Below the pieces are notes generated by a model, which worked only from the letters and a program-made list of their open reading frames with translations, made no database searches and was not told the origin of the DNA. A stretch of DNA of 64,000 bases. Origin: Erodium maritimum. Its lineage: Eukaryota > Streptophyta > Magnoliopsida > Geraniales > Geraniaceae. The DNA lies in contig OY997593.1 of NCBI GenBank assembly GCA_963921825.1, forward strand, positions 66,076,039 through 66,140,038, given 5' to 3'. A program made the translations under genes and the position numbers. Shown here in pieces: positions 10,300 to 22,678 of the stretch; positions within the stretch are counted from its first letter, which is position 1, and every line of letters starts with the position of its first letter.

Positions 10300-11062
10300 T
10301 TAGGCCTCGAAAAGGGTTCGTACTTAGTACTGAATTAAATATAAAACGGAATTGCACGATTATTGATAAACATGGTTTAATTAGATTAGGGTTTGTTTGT
10401 GCAGCGTAATTGCAACGGTAGGGAGGGAGGTAGGTGGGGCCCATCCGGAACAGAAGTCTCCGACAAGTTTCACATGGATGCCATTCCCAATTGAGAGGGG
10501 CGAGGCGGAGGAGCTTTTGACGCTGTATTGTCTGATTTTATAAAATTGTATTTAAGCGAGGGTTGTATTTTTTTTTAATGCGAAACGACAGAGAAAAGAG
10601 CATATACGGTGCGTGGCATACATGCAAAGCAATGGAAAGAAACCACCTTTCGGTGGCCCTGATAAGATCACTCTGATTTGAGTAATCTGGGCCGTTGATA
10701 TTATGGAATCTATACATGACCCTCCTGTTTCACTCTCACCCTATCTTATCTTTTCTGCAACATTAATTTCAGGATTCATTACATATATTCGCTTAGATAC
10801 ATTGGTCAGGAACTATTAATTGCAAAATGAAACTCAAGGCACATGGATATACAGTGAATCAACTAATAGACACTTCGCTTCAAAAAAACTAATAGACACT
10901 TACCGCATGTACACTGGTAGATATTGGGTTGGGAATATATGAAGTCCGGTAGAGTTTTGGTGGTCAGATGCTGTACTTTATCATAATGAGTTTTGAATGT
11001 TCACAATAGACAGATATCAGTCTCAATCATTAATTTCAGGTTACATATTATACAATAGCTAA
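10300..11062. other. Upstream region of the glucanase gene, otherwise empty
   Basis: No coding signal or repeat end was recognised. The region probably contains the glucanase promoter and ordinary intergenic DNA up to the TAA preceding the mobile element at 11063. Confidence 0.5.
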
Positions 11063-11115
11063 GAGCACCTCCCGCTGTTGTTGTTGTTGTGTTGTGGTTT
11101 GTGTGTCGTTGTAGG

Positions 11116-14100
11116 TGTAAAGACCGACAAAAATTAAATTGGAGTAATCTTTTGCAAATGAAACGTTGAGGGTAAGTTTTTGCAAGTAAGTTGTTTGAAG
11201 AGAAAAATAAAAAAAAAAGGTTTCTTTTGGACTGAATTTGGGGATTAGGCCAGCTTGGGCCCAATCTGAAACGCAGTGACCCAGGCCCGTTAGCCGAAGC
11301 TAACCCTAGAACAAAACTAGAGAGAGCCGCCTCAGTGCCATTTTCGTGCACGCAACCCTAGGCATCCCTTCTACCTCGCTCTCTCTCTCGCGAAACCCCT
11401 CGGTGCCGCTGTCACACCTCGTCGCCGACCCCTTCTACCGAGCACCTCAGCCTCTCCTTCCTTCTACTCCTTCTTCTCTTTGTCTACCTTGACCAAACTC
11501 CAAAGCCTCAATCCCCTCGCCCTTCTCTTCTCCTTCGTCGCGAATCGAAGCCTACGCCGCCTTCTCTCCTCGTCTGAACAACGCCGGACCTGCAACGCGT
11601 GGAAGCAATGACGGTGAGGCTTCACCACGCCTGATTCATCGTCCTCGTGGTTCGTCGCCGGAGAATCGAGCGGGTATAAGCTCGATTTGGTACGAGCTCG
11701 CCTGGAGCGTCGCAGCCGGAGCTCCGTAGTTCAGATCTGAGCTCCAACGCCGGCGAACTTCTCACAGTCCATATCTGGAGCAAGGAGGCTCGGAACTCGC
11801 CCGGACGACCTCCCCTCGTCGTTCTGAGCTCCCTGACGCCGTCCCTGCCTCCGTTTTCCCCTTCTCCAAGCCCGCCTGACCAGTTCGCCGGAACTCTCAC
11901 CGGAGCCATCACGATCCAGGCTGGAGCCCGAGCTCGCTTGAGCTGGGCCTTGGGCCATGTCAACTCTGGGCTAGATTGACTCTGGGCCAGGGCTAGAGGC
12001 TCGGGCCAGATGTTGTTGGGCCGTTGAGCTAGGCCCAAGACTGAGGATCCGGATCTGGGGCCAGGTCTGGGCCGGTTCTGGACCAGGTTCAGACTCGGAT
12101 TCGGGTTAACCCGGTTTTTAAAGAAAAATCAGTTTAAAATTCAGGATTGAACTTCGCCCGAGAAGACGAAGACCACTTCGGAACCCGTGTGAAGAACGGA
12201 GGAGGGGCAAATCGACTTTTCAGCAGAGTATTTAGAGGAAGACCACAAGGTAGGGAAAGTCCTAACTCCTCGAGTATTTCAATACTAGTATGCCTATTAG
12301 GGTAATAAAATCGGAAAGGTCCTAGACTTGCATATAGGATGCGAATAACTAGAATAAATGTCTTTCATTTACTAATAAACGGACGTGTCTAGTAAGCATG
12401 CTTAGGATGTGAATCCTAGGCATGCTTAGGATTTCAATACTAATAAATGTCTTTCGATACTTGAGAATTGATTTACTGGTAGAGAGGTCGTGATGAGCCC
12501 TCGGATTAGTTGTTGTGTTACGTTCACATGCTTGGTTGCCTAATTTGGATAAGTTAAGAGTCTAATACAACTAGATAAATCGTTTGATCAAATATGAATG
12601 TTTGACTGCTTAATTGCTTATTGATTGAATGCTTGAATGCTTGAATGACTGAATGATTGAATGGGGATCGAGTATGACTGATTGTGCCAAGCAGTACGAT
12701 CAGGTGATCGATGGACCGATGGATCGTGGTTGGTAAGTAACTAGTAAGTGTAAGATTATGATTGATTTTTGTGGTGTGTTGTGATAGAATTGTGATTCGT
12801 TAAGCGTTGGTTGCTCCTTGAATTTTTTTGAGTGTGTTACCCACTTGTGAGTCCTTAAGCTAGCTTCTATATCGGTATGGCGCCCACGTTGCGGGTGGGG
12901 TAGTGCATATAAGGTACCCACACCAAAGGGGAAGGCTGGTGTGGGGTAGTACCTAAGCCGATAACTTGATATCCGATATGGTACCTACACCGAAGGAAGT
13001 GCCGGTGTGGGGTAGTATCATAGTCGGTATCCGGCATGGTACCTACACCGAAGGAAGTGCCGGTGTGGGGTAGTATCATAGCCGGTGGATTGGACCCTAC
13101 GGAGCATTGATTACCTAAGCCGATGACTTGATATCCGATATGGAACCTACACCGAAGGAAGTGCCGGTGTGGGGTAGTATCATAGTTGGTATCCGGTATG
13201 ATACCTACACCGAAGGAAGTGCTGGTGTGGGGTAGTATCATAGTCGGTGGATTAGACGCTCCGGGGCATTGATTATTGGACCCTCCGGGGCATTGATTAT
13301 TGGACCCTTTGGGGCATTGGTTACTGGACCCGGTGGAGCATTTGGATGGTTTACCTTGTGAGGATTAGTTATTGGTTGATTCACCCAAGTGTATGCGTCC
13401 TACGGGAGCATTACCTTGGTTCCCTATGACATATTTTCCCTTGGAGACGTTTCCGAGAATCCCGATGATATGCACCCTCCTAGGGATGTTTCTGGTATTC
13501 TCGATGTTATACGTCTTTGCGACGTTATGCGTCTCCTCTGGACAGAGGGAAAATCCGATATGACACGGAGAGTATTGTGAATCGGAGGGTGGCGACTACA
13601 TGTCCCACGACATTATTCTACTTGTCCCGATGACATATGGTCCTTTGGATACGTTTCCGAGAATCCCGATGATATGCGTCCTCCTAGGGATGTTTCCGGC
13701 ATTCTCGATGTTATACGTCTTTGCGACGTTATGCGTCTCCTCTGGACCGAGGGAAAATCAGACATGACAGAACGAGTATTGTGGATCGGAGGGTGGCGAC
13801 TTCATGTCCCACGGCATTACTTGAACGTTCGATCTTCTATTGAGTATTTAAGAAATGCATTGATTCTCTTATCTTCCTACGATCATTATTGGCTCTTTGA
13901 AATTGTTAAACATTCGGTTGGCCTCCGTATTTCATCATCGATTTGGTTTCTCATTTTATTAAGATTTGAATGAACTTGTGAACTCCTGTTTATTAAACTA
14001 AAAGGGTGACCTGGTTATGCATTTTCCCTACTGAGCGTAAGCTCACCCTTCCTGTCTTTGTGGTGTTTCAGATGTTGAGCGGGAGCAGTATTAGCCGGAC

Positions 14101-14311
14101 TCTCGGAACTTGGGAGCTTGAGGGTTTAGCTAGCTTTAGAGACGTGTACTCTTTTATGTTGGATATTGTGTTTTACCGTTTGAGCTGTGACTCTTTACAT
14201 TTTGAAGGATTTATATCATTTGGAAACTTTATTTTATTTCATTATTTTTGTTTTACTGTAAATCTTTGGTCACGTCTCGAGTCTGGGCAAAACCGGATTT
14301 GAGGCGTGACA
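11116..14311 (+). repeat. Solo LTR A of a long-LTR retrotransposon family
   Basis: This 3196-bp unit starts TGTAAAGACCG and ends GAGGCGTGACA, flanked by the perfect 5-bp duplication GTAGG (11111-11115 and 14312-14316). It has TG/CA ends and no gag or pol. The block CTACTGAGCGTAAGCTCACC near 14030 and the TCGAGTC-CAAAACCGGATTT end recur in all other family members here. Long LTRs with a CTACTGRGC...GCTCA motif near the 3' end resemble Tekay/Del Ty3/Gypsy LTRs; that class is my inference. Confidence 0.9.
12880..13330 (+). repeat. Tandem repeat array inside solo LTR A
   Basis: About five copies of a roughly 65-bp unit carry ACACCGAAGGAAGTGCCGG followed by TGTGGGGTAGTATCATAG. Each holds an inverted pair (CACACC and GGTGTG) that could fold. 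It is followed by three shorter repeats of GGACCCTCCGGGGCATTG type. The array occupies the LTR position where other family members carry unrelated tandem repeats. Confidence 0.85.
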
Positions 14312-14499
14312 GTAGGCCTTGTCACGACTCGTTGCGAAGACTAATCGTCATTGAAACTGTGGTTTGAATAATCATAGTAGGCAGTCGCTTCAAAATCCTA
14401 CAACAACGCGACGTGACGTCGCTGGTTTAACGACTAGTCGGCAGGCTTGTACCACACCGACACGGGACGACGCCATAATTCAAAAAAACCCTAAATTTT

Positions 14500-14515
14500 T
14501 CCTATAAATACACAA
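14500..14515 (+). promoter_or_regulatory. TATA box of the first ORF1-like gene, copy 1
   Basis: TCCTATAAATACACAA lies about 100 bp upstream of the ATG at 14609. The same CCTATAAATAC is conserved in copy 2 near 26577, at the same place in the leader. Confidence 0.6.
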
Positions 14516-14608
14516 CCACCCCTACTCCAAATTTACACCTCTTTTCTACACACACCCTCTTCTATTCTTCTCACATTTTGCTCTAATTTTTTCTACATCA
14601 TTTTTTCA

Positions 14609-15690
14609 ATGGCCGACCCCTCCAACATCAAGTTCATCTTACACGACTTCAACCTCGAGGACTCAGTACACACGGAAGAAGAGTTCACACGTCACATCAA
14701 ATCCTACTCCTCCCTCCTCCAACCTACCTAATCCATGCCCTCACAATTCAACTCGTTCCAACATTCCCAATGGCCACCATCGTAAAGCCCCAACGAGCAA
14801 CGTTCCCAATCTGCTCCAGTCAATCAACCGAAAAAGAAGGGGAAGAAGCCTGCACCTCCACCGACTTCGAGACCGTAGGTGAAATGGAGTATCCAGGAGG
14901 AGGAACGATTGGCGAGTTTGTGGCTCAACCATTCTCTGGATAGCATCACAGGTAATAACCAAAAGAGCAATATGTACTGGAAAAAGGTCGGAGATGAGTT
15001 CGAGTCGACGAGGAAAGAAACCGAGCAATACCGGTCCTGGAAGAATTGCAAGGACCACTAGCATCCGATCAACAGAAAAGTGACTAAAATCCAGGAGAAA
15101 TATTCAGGGTTTGATGGCTTAGTCGTTATTGGGAGATGTGACACTAACACCATGGTATCCGCTGAAAGAGCGTACAAGGAGGAGGAGAACCACGAGTTTG
15201 CTTGAAAGCATGTTTGGAGGATTGTGAGGGGGAAACCAAAGTGGAAGAACCTCAAGACGGTGCAATGTGACCTTGACATTGACTTAGACGCTGCGATTGA
15301 AGCAAGCAAGCGTACAAGGTTGGACGACAACTACAACTACACATCGGGCGACAGACACAATCACGAGTTGACGTCACTTCCACGGGAGGAGCGTCCAACC
15401 GGTCAAAAAAAAGCCAAGGCTAAAGGTAAAGGAAAAGGGAAACAAGTGGAAGCGGACCCATTCGTTGCACCCAAAACAGTTCAGTTCCTTCAAGTCTTTG
15501 GAGACCGTCGGGTTGCAATGATTACGAACCAAGCCCAAATCACTGCGAGAAAAGAAAGGATGAAGAAGAAATCATGAAAATGTTAACGACATTGCATAGC
15601 CAAGACACCTCGTAGATGACTGCGGAGGAACGAGCCTCTTGTGCCTCAATCATGGAAAGCCTCGGGAAACGCTTGATGTCTATCTGCTGT
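14609..15690 (+). pseudogene. Harbinger ORF1-like SANT/Myb gene a, copy 1
   Basis: It starts MADPSNI and runs through an acidic N-terminus (NLEDSVHTEEEFTRH), then VKWSIQEEERLASLWLNHSL, a SANT/Myb-type block of the kind in plant PIF/Harbinger ORF1 proteins. A helical part follows (YRSWKNCKDH, KHVWRIVRGKPKWKNL), with a basic linker (GQKKAKAKGKGKGKQ). The C-terminus resembles the NAM-associated domain family. In-frame stops lie near 14730, 14788 and 14878 and a frame change near 15570. ORF1 proteins help transposase bind DNA and enter the nucleus in this superfamily. This copy is dead. Confidence 0.75.
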
Positions 15691-15973
15691 AGCCTACAAG
15701 GTGTAACCAAATTTTTAATATGAACAATAAAATAAAATTAGTTGAAGTTTTTTTTTCTTTTTTTCAATTTTTTTATCGAATTCATGGTGCTCCGATTTTC
15801 GTTCATGCATACTATTCTCTGAATAGTGTGCGTCGCGTCGTTGTAGGCACGACGAAAGCCCTATATCCCTCCTTATAAATACCGCACAGTCACCCACCCA
15901 TCCCTCAAAAAATCACACCTCTCAAAATCTCTCCAAGTCTCTCTCAAATTCTCTACTTCCTCTCGTGTTTGCA

Positions 15974-16357
15974 ATGGCGTCATCTTCTTGGGCAATCGGT
16001 CCCCTTTGGTCCGACGATGAAGAGATATCTGGTGTTAACCTGGGTCATTGTCGCACAGCTTGAGGGGAAGTACTGGTCGAAGTTCCACACCTCTTACATC
16101 AACGACTGTGATCCATAGTGGCCGTGCCGGTCGGAGAAGTAGATGAAGGACCATTTCCTTCGTATTAGCAAAAAGTGCAAGTTGTTCGATGAGGAATACC
16201 AGAAACACCTCAAAGAAGGAGCAACCCTCGACGAAATCTATGTAGTGGTCGTGGCGGAGTACGAGAAAAAAAAATCAAAATGGACTAAACGTGATGTGTG
16301 GGACATACTCAAGGATCACCGAAGTGGTGTGCGCACATTGGACCGAAGAAAAATTAG
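15974..16357 (+). pseudogene. Harbinger ORF1-like SANT/Myb gene b, copy 1
   Basis: It begins MASSSWAIGPLWSDDE. A frame change follows into KDHFLRISKKCKLFDEEYQK, then KEGATLDEIY, and KSKWTKRDVWDILKDH. Spacing of the W, Y and PKW positions matches the SANT-like region of gene a upstream, so the two look like paralogues. A TATA box (CTTATAAATACC, near 15873) and a pyrimidine-rich leader precede it, so it would be a separate transcription unit. Frameshifts and stops kill it. Copy 2 at 30521 is better preserved. Confidence 0.65.
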
Positions 16358-16447
16358 TTGTTTAATTATTGTTCCTATTATGTTTAATTATCGTTCGTAG
16401 TTTAATTATTAGTTTATGTATTTTCATATTTGGCATGAATAAAATAA

Positions 16448-17234
16448 GGGTAAATTACATCTGACTACCCCAAACTATACGCGTTTAACGTTTAACTACC
16501 CCCGATGTTAACTCGTAACAACTACCTACCCCGAACTAACGGTTTGTAATGACGTCGGTCACTTTCCATCCATGGCTGTTAACTTTTCTGTAAAATGACA
16601 AAAATATCCTCCATTGTTATCCATATTTACACCCTTATACCATTCAAACCCTAAAATCTATTTCTTCTTTTTATTTTTTCATTTATTTTAAATCTAAAAA
16701 ACACTTTTTAAATTTAAAATTTATACATTATATATATATAGGAGCATTATCAGATACAAATTAAAGATTAAAATATAAAATGAAAACTATTTCTGACTAT
16801 TGAACAAATATAAAGTAAAGATTGAAATATAAAATGAAAATTGTTTCTAACTACTGGATTGCTATATATGAATGACTGAGATTAAATTCGGAAAATGAAA
16901 CATTAAATTTCTTATTATGAAACATTCGTTTTTAATTGGTTTTGAAACAACATGTTAAATAGAATGAAACATTTATAATTCCATGTTAATCATTTTAAAC
17001 ATTTTTCACTATTTCAAAGTATGAAACATTTTCTATAAAACTATGTCAAGAATAGTAAAATTGGTTTTTTCCGAAACCGTGAAACAATATGTTAAATATA
17101 GTGAAACATTTTTGACTTCATGTTCATCATTTTAAACATTTTTTACTATTTAAAGTTTGAAACATTTTCTATAAAACTTTGTCAATAATAGTTTTCATTT
17201 TATATCTTAAGGTCAGTTTATATTAGATAGTGAG

Positions 17235-17274
<40 letters not shown>

Positions 17275-18302
17275 AAAAATCTATTTTTTAATATCAAATC
17301 TATTTTTTTATTTCTTCTTTTCATTTTTTCATTTAATTTAAATCAAAAAAATCAGTTTTTTTAATTTGATATATATATAATATATTTTTTAAGGGTATCT
17401 AATTTTAATAATTATCACTTTAAAATAATTTTATAATTCTAAAAATTATCTATTAAACAATTGATCAATATATAATGTTTCTGTAAATTTTTGTTATTAC
17501 TTATAAATTATTTACATATATACATAAATAAAAACAAAAAACAAAATAAACCTTTTGTCTTCTCCAAATCACCAGCGTGTTCATCGCAGATTTGTCTAGG
17601 CTTCATATGTAGAGCTATCACCCTATCTCGTCGGCCCCGACTTCGTCTTCCCCTAATTCACCAAATCCCTGACCCACGAATCAAAAACCTAACCCAGAAA
17701 CCTAGAGCTCGAAGCTTTGCAGATCTGAACCATGTCGATGACAGAAAACGGCTGCAAAAATCAGATCGCACGAACCATGTTCTCCGACCAGGCCGCCGTC
17801 TAGAGATCGAAGCTTCGCAGATCTGAGCTTCTTCGCTGCAAAATTAGATCGAAGCCTCCCTAACCCTTGTTCTGCCTTTCATTAACAGCGTCTTCGCAGA
17901 TCTGAGCTCCAACCATGGCGTCGTGTTCTCCAACCGGCCGAGCTCCAACCACGGCGTCGTGTTGTCCACGACTCAGAATCGGCAAAGAAAGCATTTGGTG
18001 CGAGATGAGAGTGATGAATGGGGAGCGGCTGAGAGAGATGAATGGGCAGAGAGAATCGTGTAATTGGGTAGATATTAGGGATGAGGTTTTATTTTTCAAT
18101 TTTAAATTTGAAATGTGTTGTAAATAGTAAGGGCGTTTTTGGAATTTTATAAAAAATGAACAGTGAACAGATGGAAAAGTGGACGGGAGGTACCAACGTC
18201 GTTAATAAATGATAATTTGGGGTAGGTAGTTGTTACGAGTTAACATTGGGGTAGTTAAACGTTAAACGTGTATAGTTTGGGGTAGTCAGATGTAATTTAC
18301 CC
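16448..18302. mobile_element. MULE-type element inside copy 1, 9-bp duplication
   Basis: The ends are long inverted repeats of about 110 bp, beginning GGGTAAATTACATCTGACTA and, inverted, ending at TTTACCC. The flanks are the perfect 9-bp duplication ATAAAATAA (16439-16447 and 18303-18311), the Mutator-superfamily target size. The paralogous copy 2 keeps a single ATAAAATAA near 31008, an empty site. The 1855-bp element has AT-rich arms, a (TA)n tract at about 17238-17269, and a GC-rich core (17570-18060) with internal repeats of CTTCGCAGATCTGA and AGCTCCAACCAYGGCGTCGT. No transposase is present. Confidence 0.93.
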
Positions 18303-18492
18303 ATAAAATAACTAGTTTTATTTGGGGTGTTTTTTAAATATTGAAAGTACAAATCATGGCTCCATACCACTAATAGTGGTTTGCCATTGGAAGTGTAGTG
18401 GTAAGAGGTAGTGGTTTGGAGGAGAGAGAGCCGAAAACTACCAAAACCACTACTCCAAACCACTATGCAGTGGTTTACCATTGAAGGTGCTA

Positions 18493-19234
18493 GAAGCATT
18501 AACTAACAAAACAAAAGCACATATGAGAAATCGTAATCTTGTCTAGAAAAAGATATAAATGAAATTAACCGTTATTTCAGATAACAATTTTTGTTTACAT
18601 CAAGTGTTGTCATTTTATTGAATGTTGAAATCAAGTAGTAACATACATAATTAAAGTGGAAATAAAGTGAAGGCATGACATTGTTTTAGTCAAGACCAAA
18701 ACGCTATTTTATAATTACGGAACCCGACTAATCCAGATAACAGATTAGGGGGAGATTTCTTATCTGTTCTGTGAGATGCACGAAATATTACCTTCGCTCG
18801 ACTCGGATGTGTCTGTGTCACATAAAAATGCGGTGATCCCTCGCATGAGATATGTATATGGAAGTGAAGATAACGCTAAGTTGCGAAAGAGGTCCATATG
18901 GAAAGGAGCAGACTAGGGATCGAACAAGATCTGAATCCTGAGGGACTTGGTGTGGCTTCTCTGATGCACCCTGTGAGACCCTAGAGGCCTTAGTAGGCCC
19001 CACGAGGATGCTTCATAAGCCTCGCCGCTTACCCTTCTAGGCCGTTCTCCCTACTCACCGATGGGGGGTTGCTCCAGATTCCTCTTCCTTTCCCCCGTGA
19101 AATATCCACCAATGGGATGGGTACGTCGGAGTTAGGCGGGTTTAAATATGGGTTCAGATCAAGAGATGAAACTCCCTCGTCTGAGGACGCACTCGGCTTC
19201 CACACTGTAAAGGTGCGACGGGATGGGTGCATAC
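18493..19234. other. Unclassified DNA left of solo LTR B
   Basis: The first 260 bp are AT-rich and featureless. From about 18760 the sequence turns GC-richer and would have been continuous with 22305-22520 before LTR B inserted. It may be part of an older retroelement but no domain is recognisable. Confidence 0.4.
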
Positions 19235-22200
19235 TGTAAAACCCCACTTATTACTAAAGGGCGATATTTGGAAAATTGAAATGTTGGGGTAGAGTTTTGC
19301 ATCGAATGAAAATTGAGAGGGGAAAAATCAAAAAAAAAAAGAGGAGGAACTTGGGCTGATTTAGAGAATGGGCTGAGACTTGGGCCCATCAGAAGACGAG
19401 CCCAAGCCCACGACTGAGTCATGCTCGCGTCCAACTCTAGCGAAACATCGCTTCTTCTTCCTTAAGTGCTGCACGCGAACCGAGACATGTGTCTCTCTCT
19501 CCCAACCCAGATCTCGTTTCATCCCCCATCTCAGATCTTCCAATCTCTCACCCTCTCACTCAAGCTCCTTCCATCCTCGTCGACGCCGTCCTTTCCAGCC
19601 CCGTCTCTGTGTGAATCGATCGACGCCGGCGAGCTTGCTGCACCGAGAACCTCGCGCCCATTTATTCTTCACCAAGCCCGAACTCCAAATCACATAGCAT
19701 GACGTTAGGCTCTCAGCACCGGTGAGCCACGCACCGACCCTGTCTCCTCCGCCTGTGAATCGCACGTATGCGAGGTCTCGTCGGACGGAAACCCTCACGA
19801 CGTCTCAAACCGCGTCGGAGAACTCGACTGATCCACGACTGAGCTCGGGTTCTGGCTCCGTGAGGGCGAGCTTCATCACAGGGCGAGGGCCACCGGAGAA
19901 CTTCACCGGTCCGGCGACGGGAACCACTCCCAACGTCGTCACGGCTTCTCCAAGCACTTCGCCGTCGCCGTCACCGGGGAACCGCAAAAACCCTCGCCGC
20001 CCCGACCTTGCACTCGAGATGGACCACCAGTGAACGGGCCTTGGGCCTGGAAAAGATGTTGGGCCGGGTGATTCGGGCCACAGACACAAGCTTCGGGCCG
20101 GACAAGAAAGAAGATGGGCCTTGGGCCCAGATCTGGACTTGGGTTCGGGTCATGATCAGAACCGGATCTGGATCCGGGTTTGGGCTTGGATCCGGGACGG
20201 ATCCGGGTCAACCCGAATCAATTAAAAATATTTTAAAAATCAGATTAAATAATTAATTTTATTTAATTAAAGGTGAGAAATTGAAGGATTGATTTAAACC
20301 TCATAGGACCTTTGGGCATTTATCAGTATTGATTTGGACATTTTATTTGTCAAACCTAGACGGGACTTCGCCCGAGAACGAAGAACTTGGACCCGAGCTA
20401 GAAGAACGAAGATCACGCCGGAACCCGTGTGAAGAACGGAGAAGAGATTATCGAGCTTGACAACAAAGTTTTAGAGGAAGACCACAAGGTAGGGAAAGTC
20501 TTAACTTCTTATTTAAACGCTTAGTATGCATGTTAGGTTAATAAAATCAGAAAGGTCCTAGAATTGCCTATAGGATGCGAATAACTAGAATAATCGTCTT
20601 TGAATTATTAATAAATGGATGTGTCTAGAATGCATGCTTAGGATGAGAATAACTAGTGTAACTCGCTGTCATTACTTGGGAATTGATTTACTGGTAAAAA
20701 GGTCGTGATGAGCCCTCGGATTAGTTGTTGTGTTAGGTTCACATGTTTGGTTGCTAGTTATTAGAATAATCAAGAGTCTAATGGAACTAGTTTACTTTAT
20801 GTTTGATTAGTTGAATGCTTACTTGATTGGTTGAGTGATTGCGTGTTAAAGTAATTGTTGATTGAACGAATGATCGAGTATGACTGGTTGTGCCAAGTGG
20901 TACAATCAAGTGATCGATGTACCGATGGTTCGTGACAGGTAAGTATACGGTAAGTGTGGAGTGTTATTGGATGTCCTTGTTGTGATGAAAGTGTGATTTG
21001 AGAAGTGTTCATTGTTGGATGAATTATAGTGCTTGTTTCTTTATTCTTATTCTTGAAATGGTTGTTTGTTCGGTTCGGTACTACATCGGGGGGGGAGGGG
21101 GGGTAATCCGTTGCCGTTGTGGTGGTTGGAGTTTGACAGATACTGTGAGATATTGGTTGAGTGTTGGAGCCTGAGGGCATTGGTTACTGGATATTATGAG
21201 GATTGATTGTTGGAGCCTGAGGGCATTGGTTACTGGATATTGTGAGGATTGATTATTGGAGCCTGAGGGCATTGGTTACTGGATATTGTGAGGATTGATT
21301 ATTGGAGCCTGAGGGCATTGGTTATTAGACCCTACGGAACAGTTGGATGTATTACTTTGAGAGAGATGGTTACTATGGTTTCACCCAAGTGTATGCGTCC
21401 TACGGGAGCACTACCTTGGTTCCCTATGACATATGGTCCTTTGGAGGCATTTCCGAGAATTTCGACGATAAACGCCCATTTGGGATTGTTTCCGGTGCCC
21501 CGAAGCATGTGCCTCCTCTGGACCGAGGGAAAATCTGATATGATATGGGTACTCTGGTGGACCGGAATTATGGGAACCGATGTGATCCCATAATCTATCC
21601 ATGGATCGGAGGCTTGAGAAAGCGAGTGGTTGGCGTGATATTAATTGCTCCCATTTTAATAAGTTGATTCGTTATAGTACTTTCATGGAATCTTTTAAGT
21701 TACTGTTATCTTTGAAAAAGCGATACTATTTTATTACACTGATTCCACAACATTTCATTGGTTAATAGTATTTACTCGTTCCCAGTGGTGATGATTTTCT
21801 ATTTTATTATAATTTCTCTATTTATTCTCTGGGAAGTTATCGTTATCCTTGAGAGTGCGCTATTGTTATCGTTGCTTGTTATTTGTTTACTATATCTTTT
21901 GGTCTAAGGGTTTTAAGCACTTGTGACATCGAACTAAAGAAGTTTTATTATTAAACTTGGAGGCTAAAGTTGTTTACGATTTTCCCTACTGAGCGTAAGC
22001 TCACCCCTATTTGTTTATTTGTTGTGTGTACAGGTGTACTTGAGATCTGGGGAATTCGAGGCTCGGGAGCTTCTGGATGTTTTGAGGGTTGTATTAGAGA
22101 TGTGTTGGTCCACATAGTTGAACTTTATTTACCTTATGTTACTTGTCAAGTTTTGACACTATATTTGTTTTTTGATTGAATTATTGAGAAATACTTTGGA

Positions 22201-22304
22201 CTCGCTTTCAGCTTTAAAAGAATTTATTACAGTTTTACTACTTTTATCTCGATTATTTCAGGTCACGTCTTGAGTCCGGCCAAAACCGGATTTGGGGCGT
22301 GACA
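19235..22304 (+). repeat. Solo LTR B of the long-LTR family
   Basis: This 3070-bp unit starts TGTAAAACCCC and ends GGATTTGGGGCGTGACA. The flanks are CATAC (19230-19234) and CGTAC (22305-22309), a 5-bp duplication with one mismatch. Shared landmarks include GGTAGGGAAAGTC, GTGATGAGCCCTCGGATTAG, TTCCCTATGACATATGGTCC and CTACTGAGCGTAAGCTCACC. It is most like LTRs D and F. A tandem repeat of about 47 bp, GGAGCCTGAGGGCATTGG and following bases, occurs four times at 21165-21330. No internal region or partner LTR is present. Confidence 0.87.
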
Positions 22305-22678
22305 CGTACACCACATACTCTTGTCGGTGAATTAGCCCCTAGAGGTCACTCTCAGTTGGAGGGTTCCGGTGATTCTCCTAGCGTAGAGAAAAAGGGATGG
22401 TCCCGCCTGGTGTAGGGTACTCCCGATCCCATGTCAAGACTGGCCTCCAAGACCGGTCATGAATCATATGATCGGCCTCCACTCAAGAGTGACCAGCTTA
22501 TACAAAAACTATGTGTCTGGTTCATATGATATCCATATGTCTCGATTTTTTATTCTTCACATATAAATTATTTTATGCATAAATTTTCTGCAATCAACTT
22601 TTAATTTCACTTGTACCTAATTAGCTTAACCAAGGCTAAAAACATGAATTCAATAAGAATTTTTATACATAAACCTTA
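22305..22678. other. Unclassified DNA right of solo LTR B
   Basis: The sequence is GC-richer to about 22500, then AT-rich. It continues the pre-insertion sequence of 18760-19234. No coding domain was recognised. Confidence 0.4.

Larger units (their letters stand above)
11063..18492 (+). mobile_element. Harbinger-type element copy 1 with two ORF1-like genes
   Basis: This composite holds two SANT/Myb-like pseudogenes plus two later insertions, a solo LTR (11116-14311) and a MULE (16448-18302). Likely ends are GAGCACCTCCCGCTG after TAA at 11060-11062 and AAGGTGCTA at 18492; the right flank is GAA rather than TAA, so ends are approximate. Without insertions it is about 2.4 kb. A homologous copy at about 26326-31210 lines up over the leader, both genes and the 3' end, and lacks the MULE. 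No transposase is present. Confidence 0.7.

Noticed and set aside
12880..13250. Regular repeats that resemble a CRISPR array.
   Set aside because: Units are directly adjacent with no unique spacers, lie inside a plant LTR and vary in length; this is a tandem repeat.
11116..14311. LTRs A-D could pair as 5' and 3' LTRs of full retrotransposons.
   Set aside because: Each of A, C, D and E has its own perfect 5-bp duplication on both sides, and no gag-pol lies between neighbours; they are separate solo LTRs.
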